The notes under the pieces: generated by a model | Databases searched by the model: none | What the model was told of the DNA's origin: nothing | What the model saw: only the letters and a program-made list of their open reading frames with translations | Shown: positions 15,754 through 25,348 of the stretch, piece after piece | Position numbering within the stretch: position 1 is the stretch's first letter | How the letters are laid out: each line of letters begins with the position of its first letter | Origin: Streptomyces sp. SID3212 | GTDB taxonomy: Bacteria; Actinomycetota; Actinomycetes; Streptomycetales; Streptomycetaceae | DNA: 40,011 bases | Direction: 5' to 3' | Assembly: GCF_009865405.1 (NCBI RefSeq) | Contig: NZ_WWJY01001203.1 | Coordinates: 1 to 40,011 of the forward strand | Program-made: the position numbers and the translations under genes

Positions 15754-15841
15754 GTCGGTCTCCTGACGGGGTGGGTGGTGGCGGCGGTCGCGTACCGGCC
15801 GACCGCTTTTGTTTCGCGTCGGGGAACAGGAAGAGACGTGC

Positions 15842-16672
15842 TCAGCCCGCGGTTTTCAGACCGTTGGCGGTGTCGGCGTATATCTGCGCCGACACGAAGT
15901 TACCGTCGGTGATGTCGAATACCCACGCGTTCTCGATGGTCATCGACTGCTGTGTCGTCCGCCCCTCGGCGGTGACGGAGATTTCGGCGACCAGATGATC
16001 GTCCGCCTCGATGACCCGCCTGAGGCCGGTGGTGAACGACGCGTAATATTCGTTCCCCTCTTCAACAATCCGCTTGAAGTAGTTGTCGAACTCCTCGGCT
16101 CCCTTGAATTCCCCGCCGTACGGCATCGAGACGGGCATTTTCAGCAGGAAGTTGTCGCGCAGCATCGACACGATCGGGCGGCGGTTGTTGTCCCGGAACA
16201 AGTGGGTGACCGCCTCCACCAGCTCCGCCCTGGTGTACGCGTCGCGGGCTCCCGGCACCGTGGCCGCCCGGTCGAGTGCTTCCCGCGCGGCCGTCTCGGT
16301 GGCCGGCACGCCACCGGCGAAGGAGAAATTGATGGGCGGGGTCACGAGCATCTTGACGAACACGTCCGCCGGATTCACCCCGGGGGCCTCCGCCAGATTA
16401 CGGACCAGGGCACGGTAGAAGACCTGCTTCGCGTTGTCGCCGCGATCCAGGCCGTCGGTGATGGTGACAACCATGAAGTCGTCGGAACGGGGTCCGCCGC
16501 GGAAGTCCCGGCTGAAGACCAGTTCTCCGGGCGCGAGTTGGTGGATGACCTGGAATCGGTCCTCGGGAAACATTCCGAGCCCCTCGACGAGTGCCTCGTG
16601 CACGCCGTCGGACACGGCTGTCAGGTAGTCGGGGGACTTCCCCCGGAGCAGGTCGATGTTCACAAATGGCAT
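15842..16672 (-). CDS. Tautomerase (4-oxalocrotonate/MIF superfamily) fused to an NTF2/SnoaL-like domain
   Basis: The 276-residue product starts MPFVNIDLLRGKSPDYL, placing proline directly after the initiator Met as tautomerases require for their catalytic Pro1; GGAAGGGA seven bases upstream supports ATG 16672. The first 120-130 residues fit the Tautomerase_2 group (DDFMVVTITDGLDRG, then KQVFYRALVRNLAEAPGV). Residues about 145-276 form an NTF2-like cone: a helical start, LKMPVSMPYGGEFKGAEEF, VIEADDHLVAEISVTAEGR and AWVFDITDGNFVSAQIYAD, the SnoaL_3 style of strand pattern. Such a pair could combine keto-enol chemistry with a binding or cyclase pocket. Likely under TetR control from the shared promoter. 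Confidence 0.8.
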   Translation of the reverse strand: MPFVNIDLLRGKSPDYLTAVSDGVHEALVEGLGMFPEDRFQVIHQLAPGELVFSRDFRGGPRSDDFMVVTITDGLDRGDNAKQVFYRALVRNLAEAPGVNPADVFVKMLVTPPINFSFAGGVPATETAAREALDRAATVPGARDAYTRAELVEAVTHLFRDNNRRPIVSMLRDNFLLKMPVSMPYGGEFKGAEEFDNYFKRIVEEGNEYYASFTTGLRRVIEADDHLVAEISVTAEGRTTQQSMTIENAWVFDITDGNFVSAQIYADTANGLKTAG

Positions 16673-16737
16673 GACGATCCCTTCCGGTGCCGGATCGGCG
16701 CGATGCCGGTCTGCGGTCCACCGCCTCTGAATCCATA

Positions 16738-16755
16738 CTATGTCGCTCGGTATAG
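16738..16755. promoter_or_regulatory. Candidate TetR operator, dyad CTATGTCGCTCGGTATAG
   Basis: The dyad CTATnnCG-CT-CGnnATAG lies in the 116-bp gap between the divergent tautomerase and TetR starts, in the least GC-rich part of the gap. Position and symmetry fit an autoregulatory TetR site controlling both directions. Confidence 0.55.
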
Positions 16756-16788
16756 ATAGCAAGTCGGGAGTTCGGATAGACTGGGGGC

Positions 16789-17385
16789 ATGGGTAGGAAG
16801 TCAGACAGCAGGCAGCGGATGGTCGAGGCCGCGCGGCAGCTCATCCGCGAGCGGGGCTACCACGGCACGGCACTGTCCGATGTGGTGGAGCGGAGCGCGG
16901 CGCCCCGGGGATCGGTCTACTACCACTTCCCCGAGGGCAAGGGGCAGATGGCGGCCGAGGCGGCCGCCAGCCACGCCCAGGACCAGGTGGAGATCATCAA
17001 CCGGGCGGCGGCCTCGTCGTCATCGGCCGAGGACCTCGTACGTACCTACTTCGACCTGGCCCGTGAAGGCATGGTGAGCAGCGGCTACCAGCGCGGCTGC
17101 GCCATCGCGCCGCTGGTCATCGAGGCGAGCGAGGAGTCCGAGGGACTCCAGGACGCCACGCGCCGCTCGTTCTCCGCCATGGTCGACGGCATGGCCTTCC
17201 AGCTGATCGTCCACGGTGTGGGAAACGCCGACGCGCGCGAGCTGGCGCACGCCGTGGTGGCGGGGGTGGAAGGCGCCATGGTCACCTCCCGCGCCCTGCG
17301 CAGCCCGCAGCCGTTCGACGCGGTAGGCGTGATCCTGGCCGACCGCGCGCGAAGCCTGAGCGCCGGCGTCCGGACGGTGTCGTAG
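16789..17385 (+). CDS. TetR/AcrR family transcriptional regulator (LmrA/YxaF type)
   Basis: A 198-residue TetR protein. Residues 8-55 are the HTH: MVEAARQLIRERGYHGTALS, then PRGSVYYHFPEGK. The ligand-binding part has GCAIAPLVIEASEESEGL and VAGVEGAMVTSRAL, as in the LmrA/YxaF C-terminal family. It diverges from the tautomerase/NTF2-SDR pair, with a dyad between them, so it probably represses that pair and itself until a small ligand binds. Confidence 0.9.
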   Translation: MGRKSDSRQRMVEAARQLIRERGYHGTALSDVVERSAAPRGSVYYHFPEGKGQMAAEAAASHAQDQVEIINRAAASSSSAEDLVRTYFDLAREGMVSSGYQRGCAIAPLVIEASEESEGLQDATRRSFSAMVDGMAFQLIVHGVGNADARELAHAVVAGVEGAMVTSRALRSPQPFDAVGVILADRARSLSAGVRTVS

Positions 17386-17553
17386 GCGCACCCGCGCCGC
17401 CCTGCCCTCCTGGGGTGCGCGGCGGTCACTCCGTACCCCTGCCAATATACTGGGCGACATAACTTCATCGCCTTTGACCGTCGAACGCTGCTCAACGGGT
17501 TTCTCCGGCCGGCCGGACCGGCTCGGTCCTGCGGCGTCGGCAGTGCAGCCAGT

Positions 17554-17578
17554 TCTGATCCGGGTCTTACGCGGGGCC
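17554..17578 (+). repeat. Left copy of a 25-bp direct repeat (TCTGATnnGGGTCTTACGCG...)
   Basis: The 25-bp sequence TCTGAT-CC-GGGTCTTACGCGGGGCC recurs at 27726-27750 with two mismatches at the CC/GT positions. This copy covers the last codons and TAA of the 651-residue gene. The two copies, same orientation, lie 10.2 kb apart and enclose the terpenoid module. Confidence 0.6.
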
Positions 17579-19522
17579 TGTGCGAGTTGTGTCCAGCAGG
17601 ATCCGGCTGATGCCGTCGGACATGCGACTGAAGGGGTTGAGGCCGCTCAACTCGACAGCACTGGTCGCCACGCCGCTGAAGGCTCGCCTGACGGCCAAGC
17701 CCTCGGTCGGGGGGAGCTCATAGGTGGCGAAAAGAGCCTGGGTGGTGTCCATGGCCAACCGCTCGTCAGCCCGTTCCGCCGGGTGGGGCGTACCGTCATC
17801 GCCATCCACCACGCAGAGCAGCCAGATTCGTTCGACGAGTTCCCGCAACGTACGGGAGTGTCGGCGCAATGGCGCGTGGTCTGCCACCGCAGCCGCGAGA
17901 ACACCGTCGAAGACATCACCCCACCGCTTCGCGAGCGTGGGCAGGGACCGGTGGGGAGCGTTGTCGCAGTCGACCAGGAGCGACGTGATGACGGTTTCGC
18001 ACCGGTCGCGGTCACACGCAGCCGTGTCGGCCGGAAGGCTGCGCCGTGCCGCGCGCCGGGCGAGGTGGTCTGCCCACCTCCCGGGCATGCGGTGTGCTGC
18101 TTCGACCGGCTTCCACAGCGGTTCCCAGGCGTCCGAGTGCAGGAGGTTTCCTGGCTCCAGCGTGGTGGAGGCCACGGCTTTCAGCCGTGCTCCTGGTGGC
18201 CGCGGCGCATATGCCTGCTTGATCGCCCCGCCCGCAGCCGACAGGCCTTGCAGTTGCTTCCGCAGCTGGTAGCGAGTGGTGAGCAGGTAGAACAGGCAGT
18301 CACCCATGGCGAGTTCGGCTGCCTCCTCGTGTCCGCCCGCACCGCAATCGCATCGGAGAACATCATCGGTGACTCGTGCGAGAGCGTCCGCGTAGCCGTA
18401 CGCGGCATGCCCTCCGCTGGACGCCAGCGCGAGGAGAATCTCGTTGAAGGACTCTCCGTTGGCGCAGTCCGGCACGATGTCGACGATGTCGTTGTAGCGG
18501 ATGGCGCAGTCGAGGGCGCGCTTGATCGCCCCACAGCGGTCGGCCACCGTGAAGGTGCCCAGTTCGTCGGTGACGTGCCGGTAGCCGGGTGCGCTCATGG
18601 GCAGGCGATGGTAGGGGACCATGGCGGCGTCCCACCAGCGTGCCCGCAGGTACTCCTGGGGTGTCACCGGTCCGCCCGCAGCGTCGACGAATCCGCTCGG
18701 GTCCGTGATACGACTGATCGCTGTCGTCGTGATGTCCCGGGCCTTGAGGACGGCGTCCACGAGCACCGTGTCCCGCAGGGCCTGGGTGACGGATTCCCCT
18801 CCGAGGCAGGCAAGTCCCTCACTGGCCGCTGTCGCGTATGCGGCGTGGCCGCCGCCTCCGGCGTCGTCCCGGGCGTCGACGTAGTCGACGGCCATCATCA
18901 GGCAGGACGTTGAACCGCACAGGTCGAGCGTCTGGCCGTCCGCGCGGATGAAGGCGGCGGCGAACCACAGCAGGATGAAGTCGCGCAGGGCCATCGGCGC
19001 GGCGTGGAGGGGACTTTCGGCATGGCGTACGCAGTATTCGTCCAGGATCCTGGTCACTTCGCCGCCTTTCCTGGGGACTGCTTCCATCAGGGCTGCCAGG
19101 CTGTCCTTCCGCGCTGTCCACAGCCCGGCCTGGATCTGTGCGGCGGTGACCTGAGCCGTCGCCAGAAGCGGGCTGTCCAACACGCTCTGGAGGACCTCGG
19201 GGGCGAAGGCCGCGCTCAGGACCTGGCGGGCCGCACGGTCCCCTGCCTCGTAGCTCGGTACCTCCGCTGACCGGTAGGGCTCGTAGACCGGCTCTTGGAC
19301 CATGTACATGGGGAGTTCGTCGGCGCACCGCGTCCGGGGCGTCCCATCCGGCGCACGGCGCACGGCCGCTTCCACCTGAGTGAGGCGCTCGGAACATCCA
19401 CGACCAGCTGTGAGTCCGCAGGCGACGGCGTCCCACACATCCGTGATGCGCTCCCCCTGGGCCCGCAGGTGGCGTACGTGCTCAGGGCCGGGGACCGTCA
19501 CCGACCGTGATCCTGAAGGCAT
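17567..19522 (-). CDS. Divergent class I terpene synthase-like protein, 651 residues, in an MEP/GGPP module
   Basis: I do not recognise a close family, but the landmarks of class I terpene synthases appear in order and at near-usual spacing: an Asp-rich segment VDYVDARDD (D213-D220) in a long helix; EYLRARWWD (R293/R295) about 80 residues on, the place of the diphosphate-sensing Arg; an NSE-like triad NDIVDIVPD (N344, D348, D352, with Asp replacing Ser and Glu); and RY at 417-418, 73 residues later. It is larger than usual (300-400), with about 130 extra N-terminal and 200 extra C-terminal residues. Predicted all-helical and soluble. Expected role: cyclisation of the prenyl diphosphate made by the neighbouring synthase. 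AAGGAAG eight bases before ATG 19522; 165 bp separate it from ispH, so it may have its own promoter. Function is inferred. Confidence 0.7.
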   Translation of the reverse strand: MPSGSRSVTVPGPEHVRHLRAQGERITDVWDAVACGLTAGRGCSERLTQVEAAVRRAPDGTPRTRCADELPMYMVQEPVYEPYRSAEVPSYEAGDRAARQVLSAAFAPEVLQSVLDSPLLATAQVTAAQIQAGLWTARKDSLAALMEAVPRKGGEVTRILDEYCVRHAESPLHAAPMALRDFILLWFAAAFIRADGQTLDLCGSTSCLMMAVDYVDARDDAGGGGHAAYATAASEGLACLGGESVTQALRDTVLVDAVLKARDITTTAISRITDPSGFVDAAGGPVTPQEYLRARWWDAAMVPYHRLPMSAPGYRHVTDELGTFTVADRCGAIKRALDCAIRYNDIVDIVPDCANGESFNEILLALASSGGHAAYGYADALARVTDDVLRCDCGAGGHEEAAELAMGDCLFYLLTTRYQLRKQLQGLSAAGGAIKQAYAPRPPGARLKAVASTTLEPGNLLHSDAWEPLWKPVEAAHRMPGRWADHLARRAARRSLPADTAACDRDRCETVITSLLVDCDNAPHRSLPTLAKRWGDVFDGVLAAAVADHAPLRRHSRTLRELVERIWLLCVVDGDDGTPHPAERADERLAMDTTQALFATYELPPTEGLAVRRAFSGVATSAVELSGLNPFSRMSDGISRILLDTTRTGPA

Positions 19523-19687
19523 GCTGTACTTCCTTGCTCGATGATGGCTGGATGATCCGGCCTCAGGGCATTGAGCCTTGTGTCCTCAGCGGCCGCGGAC
19601 GCGGGAGGCCGCGAGCGCTCTCCGCTGGGCAGATGGCCGGATACGGGGGTGTTTCACGGCGCTTGGCTCGGTGGCGCCGGTGGTACG

Positions 19688-20698
19688 TCAAGGGTTGTCC
19701 ACCGGTTGCGTGCGCAGGTTGCGGCGGAGTTCCTTGGGCGGCGAGAAGGTGATGGACTCGTCGGCGGTCCTGACCGTCTCCACGTCCGTGTAGCCGCGCT
19801 CGGCGAGCCACTTGAGGACGCTGTCGACGAGCACGTCGGGGACCGACGCGCCGGAGGTCAGGCCGACCGTGGTGACGTTCTGAAGCCAGGCTTCGTCAAT
19901 CTCGTCGGCGAAGTCCACCAGGTAGGCGCTGTCCGCGCCGGCGCCGAGGGCGGCCTCGACCATGCGCTGGGAGTTCGAGGAGTTGCGGGAGCCGACGACG
20001 ATGACCAACTGGGCTTCTTCAGCGAGCTTCTTGACGGCGATCTGGCGGTTCTGCGTGGCGTAGCAGATGTCGTCGCTGGGCGGCGAGAGCAGGTTGGGGA
20101 ACCTGGTCTTCAGCGCGTCGACCGTCTCCATCGTCTCGTCCACGGAGAGGGTGGTCTGGGAGAGCCAGACGACCTTCGACTCGTCACGGACCTCGACGTT
20201 GGCGACGTCCGTGGGGCCGTCCACCAGCGTGATGCGGTCCGGGGCCTCACCGGAGGTTCCGATGACTTCCTCATGGCCCTCGTGGCCGATCAGGAGGATG
20301 TCGTAGTCCTCGTTCGCGTACCGGACCGCTTCCTTGTGGACCTTGGTCACCAGTGGGCAGGTCGCGTCGATGGTGCTGAGCTTCCGCTCGGCTGCCTCCG
20401 CGTGCACGGCCGGGGCCACGCCGTGCGCCGAGAACACGACAATGGAGCCCTCGGGGACCTCCTCCGTCTGCTCGACGAAGATCGCGCCCTTACGTTCCAG
20501 GGTCTGCACGACGTACTTGTTGTGGACGATCTCGTGGCGGACATAGATCGGGGCCCCGTACAGCTCCAGTGCCTTCTCGACGGCGGCCACGGCACGGTCC
20601 ACCCCGGCGCACCAGCCTCGCGGTGACGCGAGCAGTACCCGCTTCGTGGCCCGGGTGGGACGGGCCGGGTGGGCCTGGGGCGGGGTCGCGGTGTTCAT
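19688..20698 (-). CDS. ispH: 4-hydroxy-3-methylbut-2-enyl diphosphate reductase (LytB)
   Basis: The last MEP enzyme, converting HMBPP to IPP and DMAPP with an oxygen-sensitive iron-sulfur cluster. The three cluster cysteines are present in [22 protein letters not shown] and ICYATQNRQ, along with the active-site HEIVHN and [10 protein letters not shown] segments. The length of 336 residues is normal. ATG 20698 follows GGAGG by five bases and overlaps the synthase stop (ATGA); an upstream frame to 20893 is a shadow of the synthase gene. As ispH is essential, a second housekeeping copy elsewhere is expected, and this one probably serves the terpenoid module. Confidence 0.95.
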   Translation of the reverse strand: MNTATPPQAHPARPTRATKRVLLASPRGWCAGVDRAVAAVEKALELYGAPIYVRHEIVHNKYVVQTLERKGAIFVEQTEEVPEGSIVVFSAHGVAPAVHAEAAERKLSTIDATCPLVTKVHKEAVRYANEDYDILLIGHEGHEEVIGTSGEAPDRITLVDGPTDVANVEVRDESKVVWLSQTTLSVDETMETVDALKTRFPNLLSPPSDDICYATQNRQIAVKKLAEEAQLVIVVGSRNSSNSQRMVEAALGAGADSAYLVDFADEIDEAWLQNVTTVGLTSGASVPDVLVDSVLKWLAERGYTDVETVRTADESITFSPPKELRRNLRTQPVDNP

Positions 20699-21816
20699 GT
20701 GGTCCTCCATACGGCCTGGTGGGCAATGTGTTGGAGGCTGGTGCGGGTATCGGCGGGGACAGAGGCTGCGGCCAGCGCGGACGACGCGCGCGCGTACCGT
20801 TCGCGGATCATCTCCTCGACCGTGTCCGGGGCCCCGGAGGCGGTGATGATGCGCCGTGCGACGTGTGCTTGGTCTTCGGTCAGGGTGGGGCATCCCACGA
20901 GCAGGCGTAGCTGATCGGCCTGGGCGCGGGAGGCATGGTGCAGGGTGAGTGCGATCAGGCAGGTGTGCTTGCCCTCGCGCAGGTCGTCCAGGGCCGGTTT
21001 CCCGGTCTCGTCCGGATGGCCGAAGACCCCGAGGAGATCGTCGCGCAGCTGGAAGGCTTCTCCCAGGGGCACGGCGAACGCGCTGAGTTGGGCGAGGAGG
21101 GTGTCGGGGGCGCCGGCGAGGGCGGCGCCGATGTGCAGGGGGCGTTCGACGGTGTACTTGGCGGTCTTGTAGCGGATGATGCGCAGGGCGCGACCGACGT
21201 CGGGGGTGGGGTGGCTGGTGGCGGTCAGGTCGAGGTACTGGCCGTACAGCACCTCGTTGCGCATGGTGTCGATCAGGGGGAGTACTTGGGTACGTTGTTG
21301 CGCGTCCAGGGCTGTCTCGGGGGCGTGCAGGAGTTCGTCGGACCAGATCAGGGCGAGGTCGCCCATGAGGATGGCGGCCGCGGTGCCGATGTCGGTGGCC
21401 GCCTGCGGGGTGCGGTCCCTGCTGTGGTGGGCAGCCAGGGCACGGTGCATGGCAGGCCGGCCGCGGCGGGTCGCGGAGTGGTCCATCACATCGTCATGGA
21501 CCAGGCAGAAGGCGTGGAACATCTCCAGTGCGGCTCCGACCCGTGCCGCCTGATGCAGACTGCCTGTGCCCCCCGCGGCGTGCCACCCCAGCACGCAGAG
21601 CAGCGGGCGGATGCGCTTGCCGCCTGCGTTGAGGAAATCCCCGACGTACGCGGCGAGTTCCTCAGGGAGGGCGCCGGTCCTGGCTGCGGTGATCTTGCCG
21701 TCGACGAAGTCGTCCAGGATCTGCGAGACGCGTTGGCGCACCTCGCCCTTCCGGAACGCGGCCGAGGCGTGGGAGGAGTACGCGGGGGCGGTGTGGATAC
21801 CGCTGGAAGCGGTCAT
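20695..21816 (-). CDS. Polyprenyl diphosphate synthase, probably geranylgeranyl diphosphate synthase
   Basis: A 373-residue trans-prenyltransferase: GGKRIRPLL (65-73), first Asp-rich motif DDVMD (D108, D109, D112), [11 protein letters not shown], and second motif [11 protein letters not shown] (D259, D260), with [12 protein letters not shown]. The residues just before the first motif (MFHAFCLVH) resemble actinobacterial C20 synthases, so GGPP is the most likely product, but chain length is not certain from sequence. It starts with ATG overlapping the ispG stop and ends overlapping the ispH start (both ATGA), so synthesis is coupled to the MEP enzymes that make its substrates. Confidence 0.9.
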   Translation of the reverse strand: MTASSGIHTAPAYSSHASAAFRKGEVRQRVSQILDDFVDGKITAARTGALPEELAAYVGDFLNAGGKRIRPLLCVLGWHAAGGTGSLHQAARVGAALEMFHAFCLVHDDVMDHSATRRGRPAMHRALAAHHSRDRTPQAATDIGTAAAILMGDLALIWSDELLHAPETALDAQQRTQVLPLIDTMRNEVLYGQYLDLTATSHPTPDVGRALRIIRYKTAKYTVERPLHIGAALAGAPDTLLAQLSAFAVPLGEAFQLRDDLLGVFGHPDETGKPALDDLREGKHTCLIALTLHHASRAQADQLRLLVGCPTLTEDQAHVARRIITASGAPDTVEEMIRERYARASSALAAASVPADTRTSLQHIAHQAVWRTT

Positions 21817-22964
21817 GGCTGATCACCTGCCTCGTCGTCGCAGGCGGCGGTGAGAGCGAGAGCTTCGTCCATCAATGCCTCGACGATCTTCGATTCCGGT
21901 ACGGTGCGCAGGACGCGGCCCTGTCGGTAGATCTGGCCTTTGCCATTGCCGCAGGAGACGCCGAGGTCGGCCTCGCGGGATTCGCCGGGTCCGTTGACGA
22001 CGCAGCCCATGACGGCAATGCGCAAGGGGTGGGGGAAGCCGTCGAAGGCGGCCTCGACCCGGCCGGCGAGTTTGTGGATGTCGACCTGGAGGCGGCCGCA
22101 GCCGGGGCAGGAGACGATTTCGAGTTTGCGGGGGCGCAGGCCGAGGGCGGCGAGGATGTGGCAGCCGGCCTTGACCTGCTGCACCGGGTCGTCGGAGAGG
22201 GAGACGCGGATGGTGTCTCCGATGCCCTCGCAGAGGAGGACGCCGAAGGCGACGGCGGACTTGATGGCTCCTTGGAAGGCGGGTCCGGCTTCGGTGACTC
22301 CGAGGTGAAGGGGGTAGTCGCATTGTGCGGCGAGGAGCCGGTTCGCGGTGATCATCGTCATGGGGTCGTGGTGCTTGACCGCGATCTTCAAGTCCCTGAA
22401 GCCGTGTTCCTCGAACAGGGAGCACTCCCACAGTGCGGACTCCACGAGGGCTTCGGGGGTGGCGGAGCCGTGTTTGGCGAGGAGACGTGGGTCGAGGGAG
22501 CCGGCATTGACGCCGATGCGGATGGGCACCGCGGCCGCCGTGGCGGCTTGGGCGATCTCGCCCACCCTGTCGTCGAACTTCTTGATGTTGCCGGGGTTGA
22601 CGCGGACGGCGGCGCAGCCGGCGTCTATGGATTGGAAGACGTAGCGGGGCTGGAAGTGAATGTCGGCGATCACCGGGATCGGGGACTTGGCCACGATGGC
22701 GGGCAGGACGTCGGCGTCGTCCTGGGAGGGGACGGCGACGCGGACGATGTCGCAGCCGGCGGCGGTGATTTCGGCGATCTGCCGCAGCGTGGCGTCGACG
22801 TCGGCGGTCAAGGTCGTGGTCATGGTCTGCACGGAGATCGGGGCGCCGCCGCCCACGGGCACCGTGCCGACGTTCAGTTGTCGGGTCGAGCGGCGGCGCG
22901 CCGGAATCTGCGTGGCCTGGGACGCGGGGGACGGGGTGGGCGGGCCTAGGTCGATGGCGGTCAT
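21813..22964 (-). CDS. ispG: 4-hydroxy-3-methylbut-2-en-1-yl diphosphate synthase (GcpE)
   Basis: The 383-residue product is a full-length Isp[17 protein letters not shown] at the start, the TIM-barrel segments [15 protein letters not shown] and [13 protein letters not shown], and the 4Fe-4S ligands in SCPGCGRLQ and [11 protein letters not shown]. It converts MEcPP to HMBPP using reduced ferredoxin or flavodoxin. ATG 22964 follows AGGAG by eight bases and overlaps the dxs stop; the stop overlaps the synthase start. Likely a cluster-specific second copy of a housekeeping enzyme. Confidence 0.95.
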   Translation of the reverse strand: MTAIDLGPPTPSPASQATQIPARRRSTRQLNVGTVPVGGGAPISVQTMTTTLTADVDATLRQIAEITAAGCDIVRVAVPSQDDADVLPAIVAKSPIPVIADIHFQPRYVFQSIDAGCAAVRVNPGNIKKFDDRVGEIAQAATAAAVPIRIGVNAGSLDPRLLAKHGSATPEALVESALWECSLFEEHGFRDLKIAVKHHDPMTMITANRLLAAQCDYPLHLGVTEAGPAFQGAIKSAVAFGVLLCEGIGDTIRVSLSDDPVQQVKAGCHILAALGLRPRKLEIVSCPGCGRLQVDIHKLAGRVEAAFDGFPHPLRIAVMGCVVNGPGESREADLGVSCGNGKGQIYRQGRVLRTVPESKIVEALMDEALALTAACDDEAGDQP

Positions 22965-24802
22965 CGAGTGCTCCTGGGAGTGGGTGCCGGCGCGTGCTCT
23001 GTCGGGTCCGGGCGCAGGTGGGCCAGGGCCGCGGTGGAGAGGCCGGTGCCGTCGAGTCCTGCCCTGCTGAGCAGGTGGGTGCGGGGTGCGTGGGGGATGA
23101 AGGCGGTCGGCAGACCGCAACTGATCACCGGGGCGGCCACGGCCGTGTCGGTACATGCCTGGGCCAGGGCGGTGCCGAAGCCTCCGGTGCGCAGTCCGTC
23201 CTCGACCGTGACGGTCACACGGTGGCGGGCCGCCAGGGCGGGCAGAGCGGGGTTGACGGGCAGCACCCAGCCCGGATCGGCGACCGTGACCCCCAGCCCC
23301 TGTTCCTCGAGCAGCACGGCGGCGTCCATGGCGGCCGCGGCGAGCGGGCCGGTGGGGACGAGCAGCACATCCAGGGGGCCGCGGTGGGTGCGGTGCAGGA
23401 TGTCCAGACCGTCCATGCGGGTGAGCGCCTCGATGTCGGAGCCCACGGTGGCTTTGGGCAGCCGCAGCACAGTGGGCCCGCCCTGGGCGGTGGTGGCCTC
23501 GCGCAGCAGTTCACGCAGCCGCGTGGCGTCTCGGGGTGCGGCGATGCGCAGGCCGGGGATCGTGGAGAGAACGGCGAGATCCCACATACCGTGATGACTC
23601 GGCCCGTCAGGGCCGGTGATACCGGCCCGGTCCAGAACGAACGTGACTGGCAGCTGGTGCAGGGCCACGTCCATGAGGACCTGGTCGAAGGCCCGGTTCA
23701 GGAAGGTGGCGTAGATCGCGACGACGGGGTGGTAGCCGCCCATCGCCAGCCCGGCCGCGCTGGTGACGGCGTGCTGCTCGGCGATTCCGACCTCGAACAC
23801 CCGCTCCGGGAAAGCCTGTTGCATGGGGAGCAGGCCGGTCGGGCTCAGCATGGAGGCGGTGATTGCCACCACCTCGGGGTGCACAGTGGCGATCTGGCAG
23901 AGTTCCTGGCCGAAGACACTGGTCCACGAGGAAGCCTTGGCCGTGCGGGCGGGGACGGGGCGACCGGTGGCGGGGTCGACCTCGCCCACCGCGTGCAGGC
24001 AGTCCGCCTCGTCCGTCTCGGCGGGCCGGTAGCCCTTGCCCTTGACCGTCATCACATGCACGACCACCGGCCGCGACAGGGCTCGGGCCTGACGTAACAC
24101 CTGCTCGATCTCACCGGTGTCGTGTCCGTCGACGGGCCCGAGGTAGGCGAAGCCGAGATCGGTGAACAGATTGCGGCACGCTTCCGCGCCGCCGCCGAAT
24201 TTCAGCACGTTCAGGTGCTCGGCGAGGGCTCCGGCGGTAGGGGCGTAGGAGCGGCCGTTGTCGTTGAGGACGATGACGACGGGCCGGTCCTTCGCGGCGC
24301 CGAGGTTGTTCAGCGCTTCCCACGCCAGGCCGCCGGTCATCGCGCCGTCGCCGATGACCGCCACCACCGCACGGTCACTCTCACCGGCGAGTTGGCGGGC
24401 CTTGGCCAGACCGTCCGCGTACGACAGCGCGGTGGAAGCATGCGAGTTCTCCACCAGATCGTGCACCGACTCCGAACGTGAGAGATACCCCGTCAGCCCT
24501 CCGGCCCGCCGCAGCGAGTCGAACGCGTCACGGCGCCCGGTCAGCAGTTTGTGCACATACGCCTGATGACCGATGTCGAACACCAGCGCATCCCGCGGAG
24601 ACTCGAACACCCGGTGCAGAGCGAGCGTCAGCTCCACCATCCCCAGATTCGGACCCAGATGCCCGCCCGACGCACATACCTTCTCGACCAGGAACTCCCT
24701 GATCTCCCCCGCCAGCTCCGGCAATTGCTCAGCAGGCAGGGACCGCAGCGCTCCTCCCGCTTCGGCCGTCGTTCCCAGCAGAAGACTGGTTCGCATCGTC
24801 AT
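22961..24802 (-). CDS. dxs: 1-deoxy-D-xylulose-5-phosphate synthase
   Basis: Dxs joins pyruvate and glyceraldehyde 3-phosphate with thiamine diphosphate, the committed step of the MEP pathway. Visible landmarks are [24 protein letters not shown], the ThDP motif GDGAMTGG followed by [20 protein letters not shown] (catalytic Glu) and [18 protein letters not shown]. The start is uncertain: ATG 24802 gives 613 residues and a typical leader, while ATG 24796, ATG 24817 and TTG 24823 are also in frame and none has a good ribosome site. Leu codon 236 is TTA (24097-24095), so translation should need the bldA tRNA; because ispG is coupled by ATGA, the whole unit may follow. Confidence 0.95.
   Translation of the reverse strand: MTMRTSLLLGTTAEAGGALRSLPAEQLPELAGEIREFLVEKVCASGGHLGPNLGMVELTLALHRVFESPRDALVFDIGHQAYVHKLLTGRRDAFDSLRRAGGLTGYLSRSESVHDLVENSHASTALSYADGLAKARQLAGESDRAVVAVIGDGAMTGGLAWEALNNLGAAKDRPVVIVLNDNGRSYAPTAGALAEHLNVLKFGGGAEACRNLFTDLGFAYLGPVDGHDTGEIEQVLRQARALSRPVVVHVMTVKGKGYRPAETDEADCLHAVGEVDPATGRPVPARTAKASSWTSVFGQELCQIATVHPEVVAITASMLSPTGLLPMQQAFPERVFEVGIAEQHAVTSAAGLAMGGYHPVVAIYATFLNRAFDQVLMDVALHQLPVTFVLDRAGITGPDGPSHHGMWDLAVLSTIPGLRIAAPRDATRLRELLREATTAQGGPTVLRLPKATVGSDIEALTRMDGLDILHRTHRGPLDVLLVPTGPLAAAAMDAAVLLEEQGLGVTVADPGWVLPVNPALPALAARHRVTVTVEDGLRTGGFGTALAQACTDTAVAAPVISCGLPTAFIPHAPRTHLLSRAGLDGTGLSTAALAHLRPDPTEHAPAPTPRSTR
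24095..24097 (-). promoter_or_regulatory. TTA (bldA-dependent) codon in dxs
   Basis: The minus strand reads ATC GAG CAG GTG TTA CGT here, in frame with dxs. UUA codons are very rare in Streptomyces and place a gene under developmental control by the bldA leucyl-tRNA. Confidence 0.75.
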
Positions 24803-24851
24803 GAGAGGTGCACACATCCTCAAGAGGTAGGGGAAGAGACAGCCCGGGAGA

Positions 24852-24940
24852 CCGGTGATCTACCGGATTCGGACGGAGTGTGGCTCTGAAGGCAGCTGGA
24901 CCGGAGCCAGCCGCGGAGACCGGCAACGACACGACGTTGC
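24852..24940. promoter_or_regulatory. Two inverted repeats upstream of dxs
   Basis: CCGGT-gatct-ACCGG (24852-24866) and GCAACG-acacga-CGTTGC (24923-24940) are perfect dyads 50-140 bp upstream of dxs, where a promoter and operators would be expected. No adjacent regulator gene explains them. Confidence 0.4.
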
Positions 24941-25015
24941 CCACCTCCAGTGAGGCAGACCCGGCGCCGCGACGGAACCCAGCAGAGAAGGCCCGTCCGT
25001 GCACGCGTTGAACGC

Positions 25016-25108
25016 TTATGCAGACGTGGTGGCGGTGTTGTGCAGGCAGGCCATGACGCGGGGTACGTTGCCGGTGCGGACCTGGGAGCGGTCCTCGTCG
25101 AGGGTGAC
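25016..25108 (-). mobile_element. Remnant of an ISAs1-family transposase C-terminus
   Basis: The minus-strand frame reads VTLDEDRSQVRTGNVPRVMA followed by CLHNT, very close to the conserved end of ISAs1-type DDE transposases (EDRSQVRTGxxPRVMAxLRN). The match ends after about ten more residues at a stop, and the upstream catalytic part is absent or unrecognisable, so this is a decayed fragment. It marks past insertion-sequence activity beside the terpenoid module. Confidence 0.55.
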
Positions 25109-25348
25109 GGGCGACGAGCGCGGCGTGACGCAGCTCCTGGGAGAGGCCGAAGCGGCTGCGGGTCGTCCGCCCGTCGCCGACCGCCTCGTCCTCCCCTCAT
25201 CGGTAGCCAGCTCGCCCCTGGCGTCCGGCACGAGGCGAAAGCCGGGCGTGTTCGGAGGTGGTGAGCAGCACGGACAGCCCGAGACGGCTTTCGAGGAGCA
25301 TCAGGCCGCCGAGCTGCCGGAATGCGCCTGGGCCCGACACCGTACGCC

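Larger units (their letters stand above)
24803..25348. other. Gene-poor stretch between dxs and the SDR pseudogene
   Basis: The part next to dxs should hold its promoter and contains two dyads. Beyond 25010 there is only a transposase remnant and an open but unrecognisable stretch on the minus strand (about 25200-25330, with GGLMLLESRLGLSVLLTTSE). No intact gene is supported. Confidence 0.5.

Noticed and set aside
17567..19522. DGDD near residue 575 of the 651-residue protein as a class II cyclase DxDD motif
   Set aside because: It is close to the C-terminus, lacks the usual flanking residues and no class II beta-gamma domain is apparent; the class I landmarks are more consistent.
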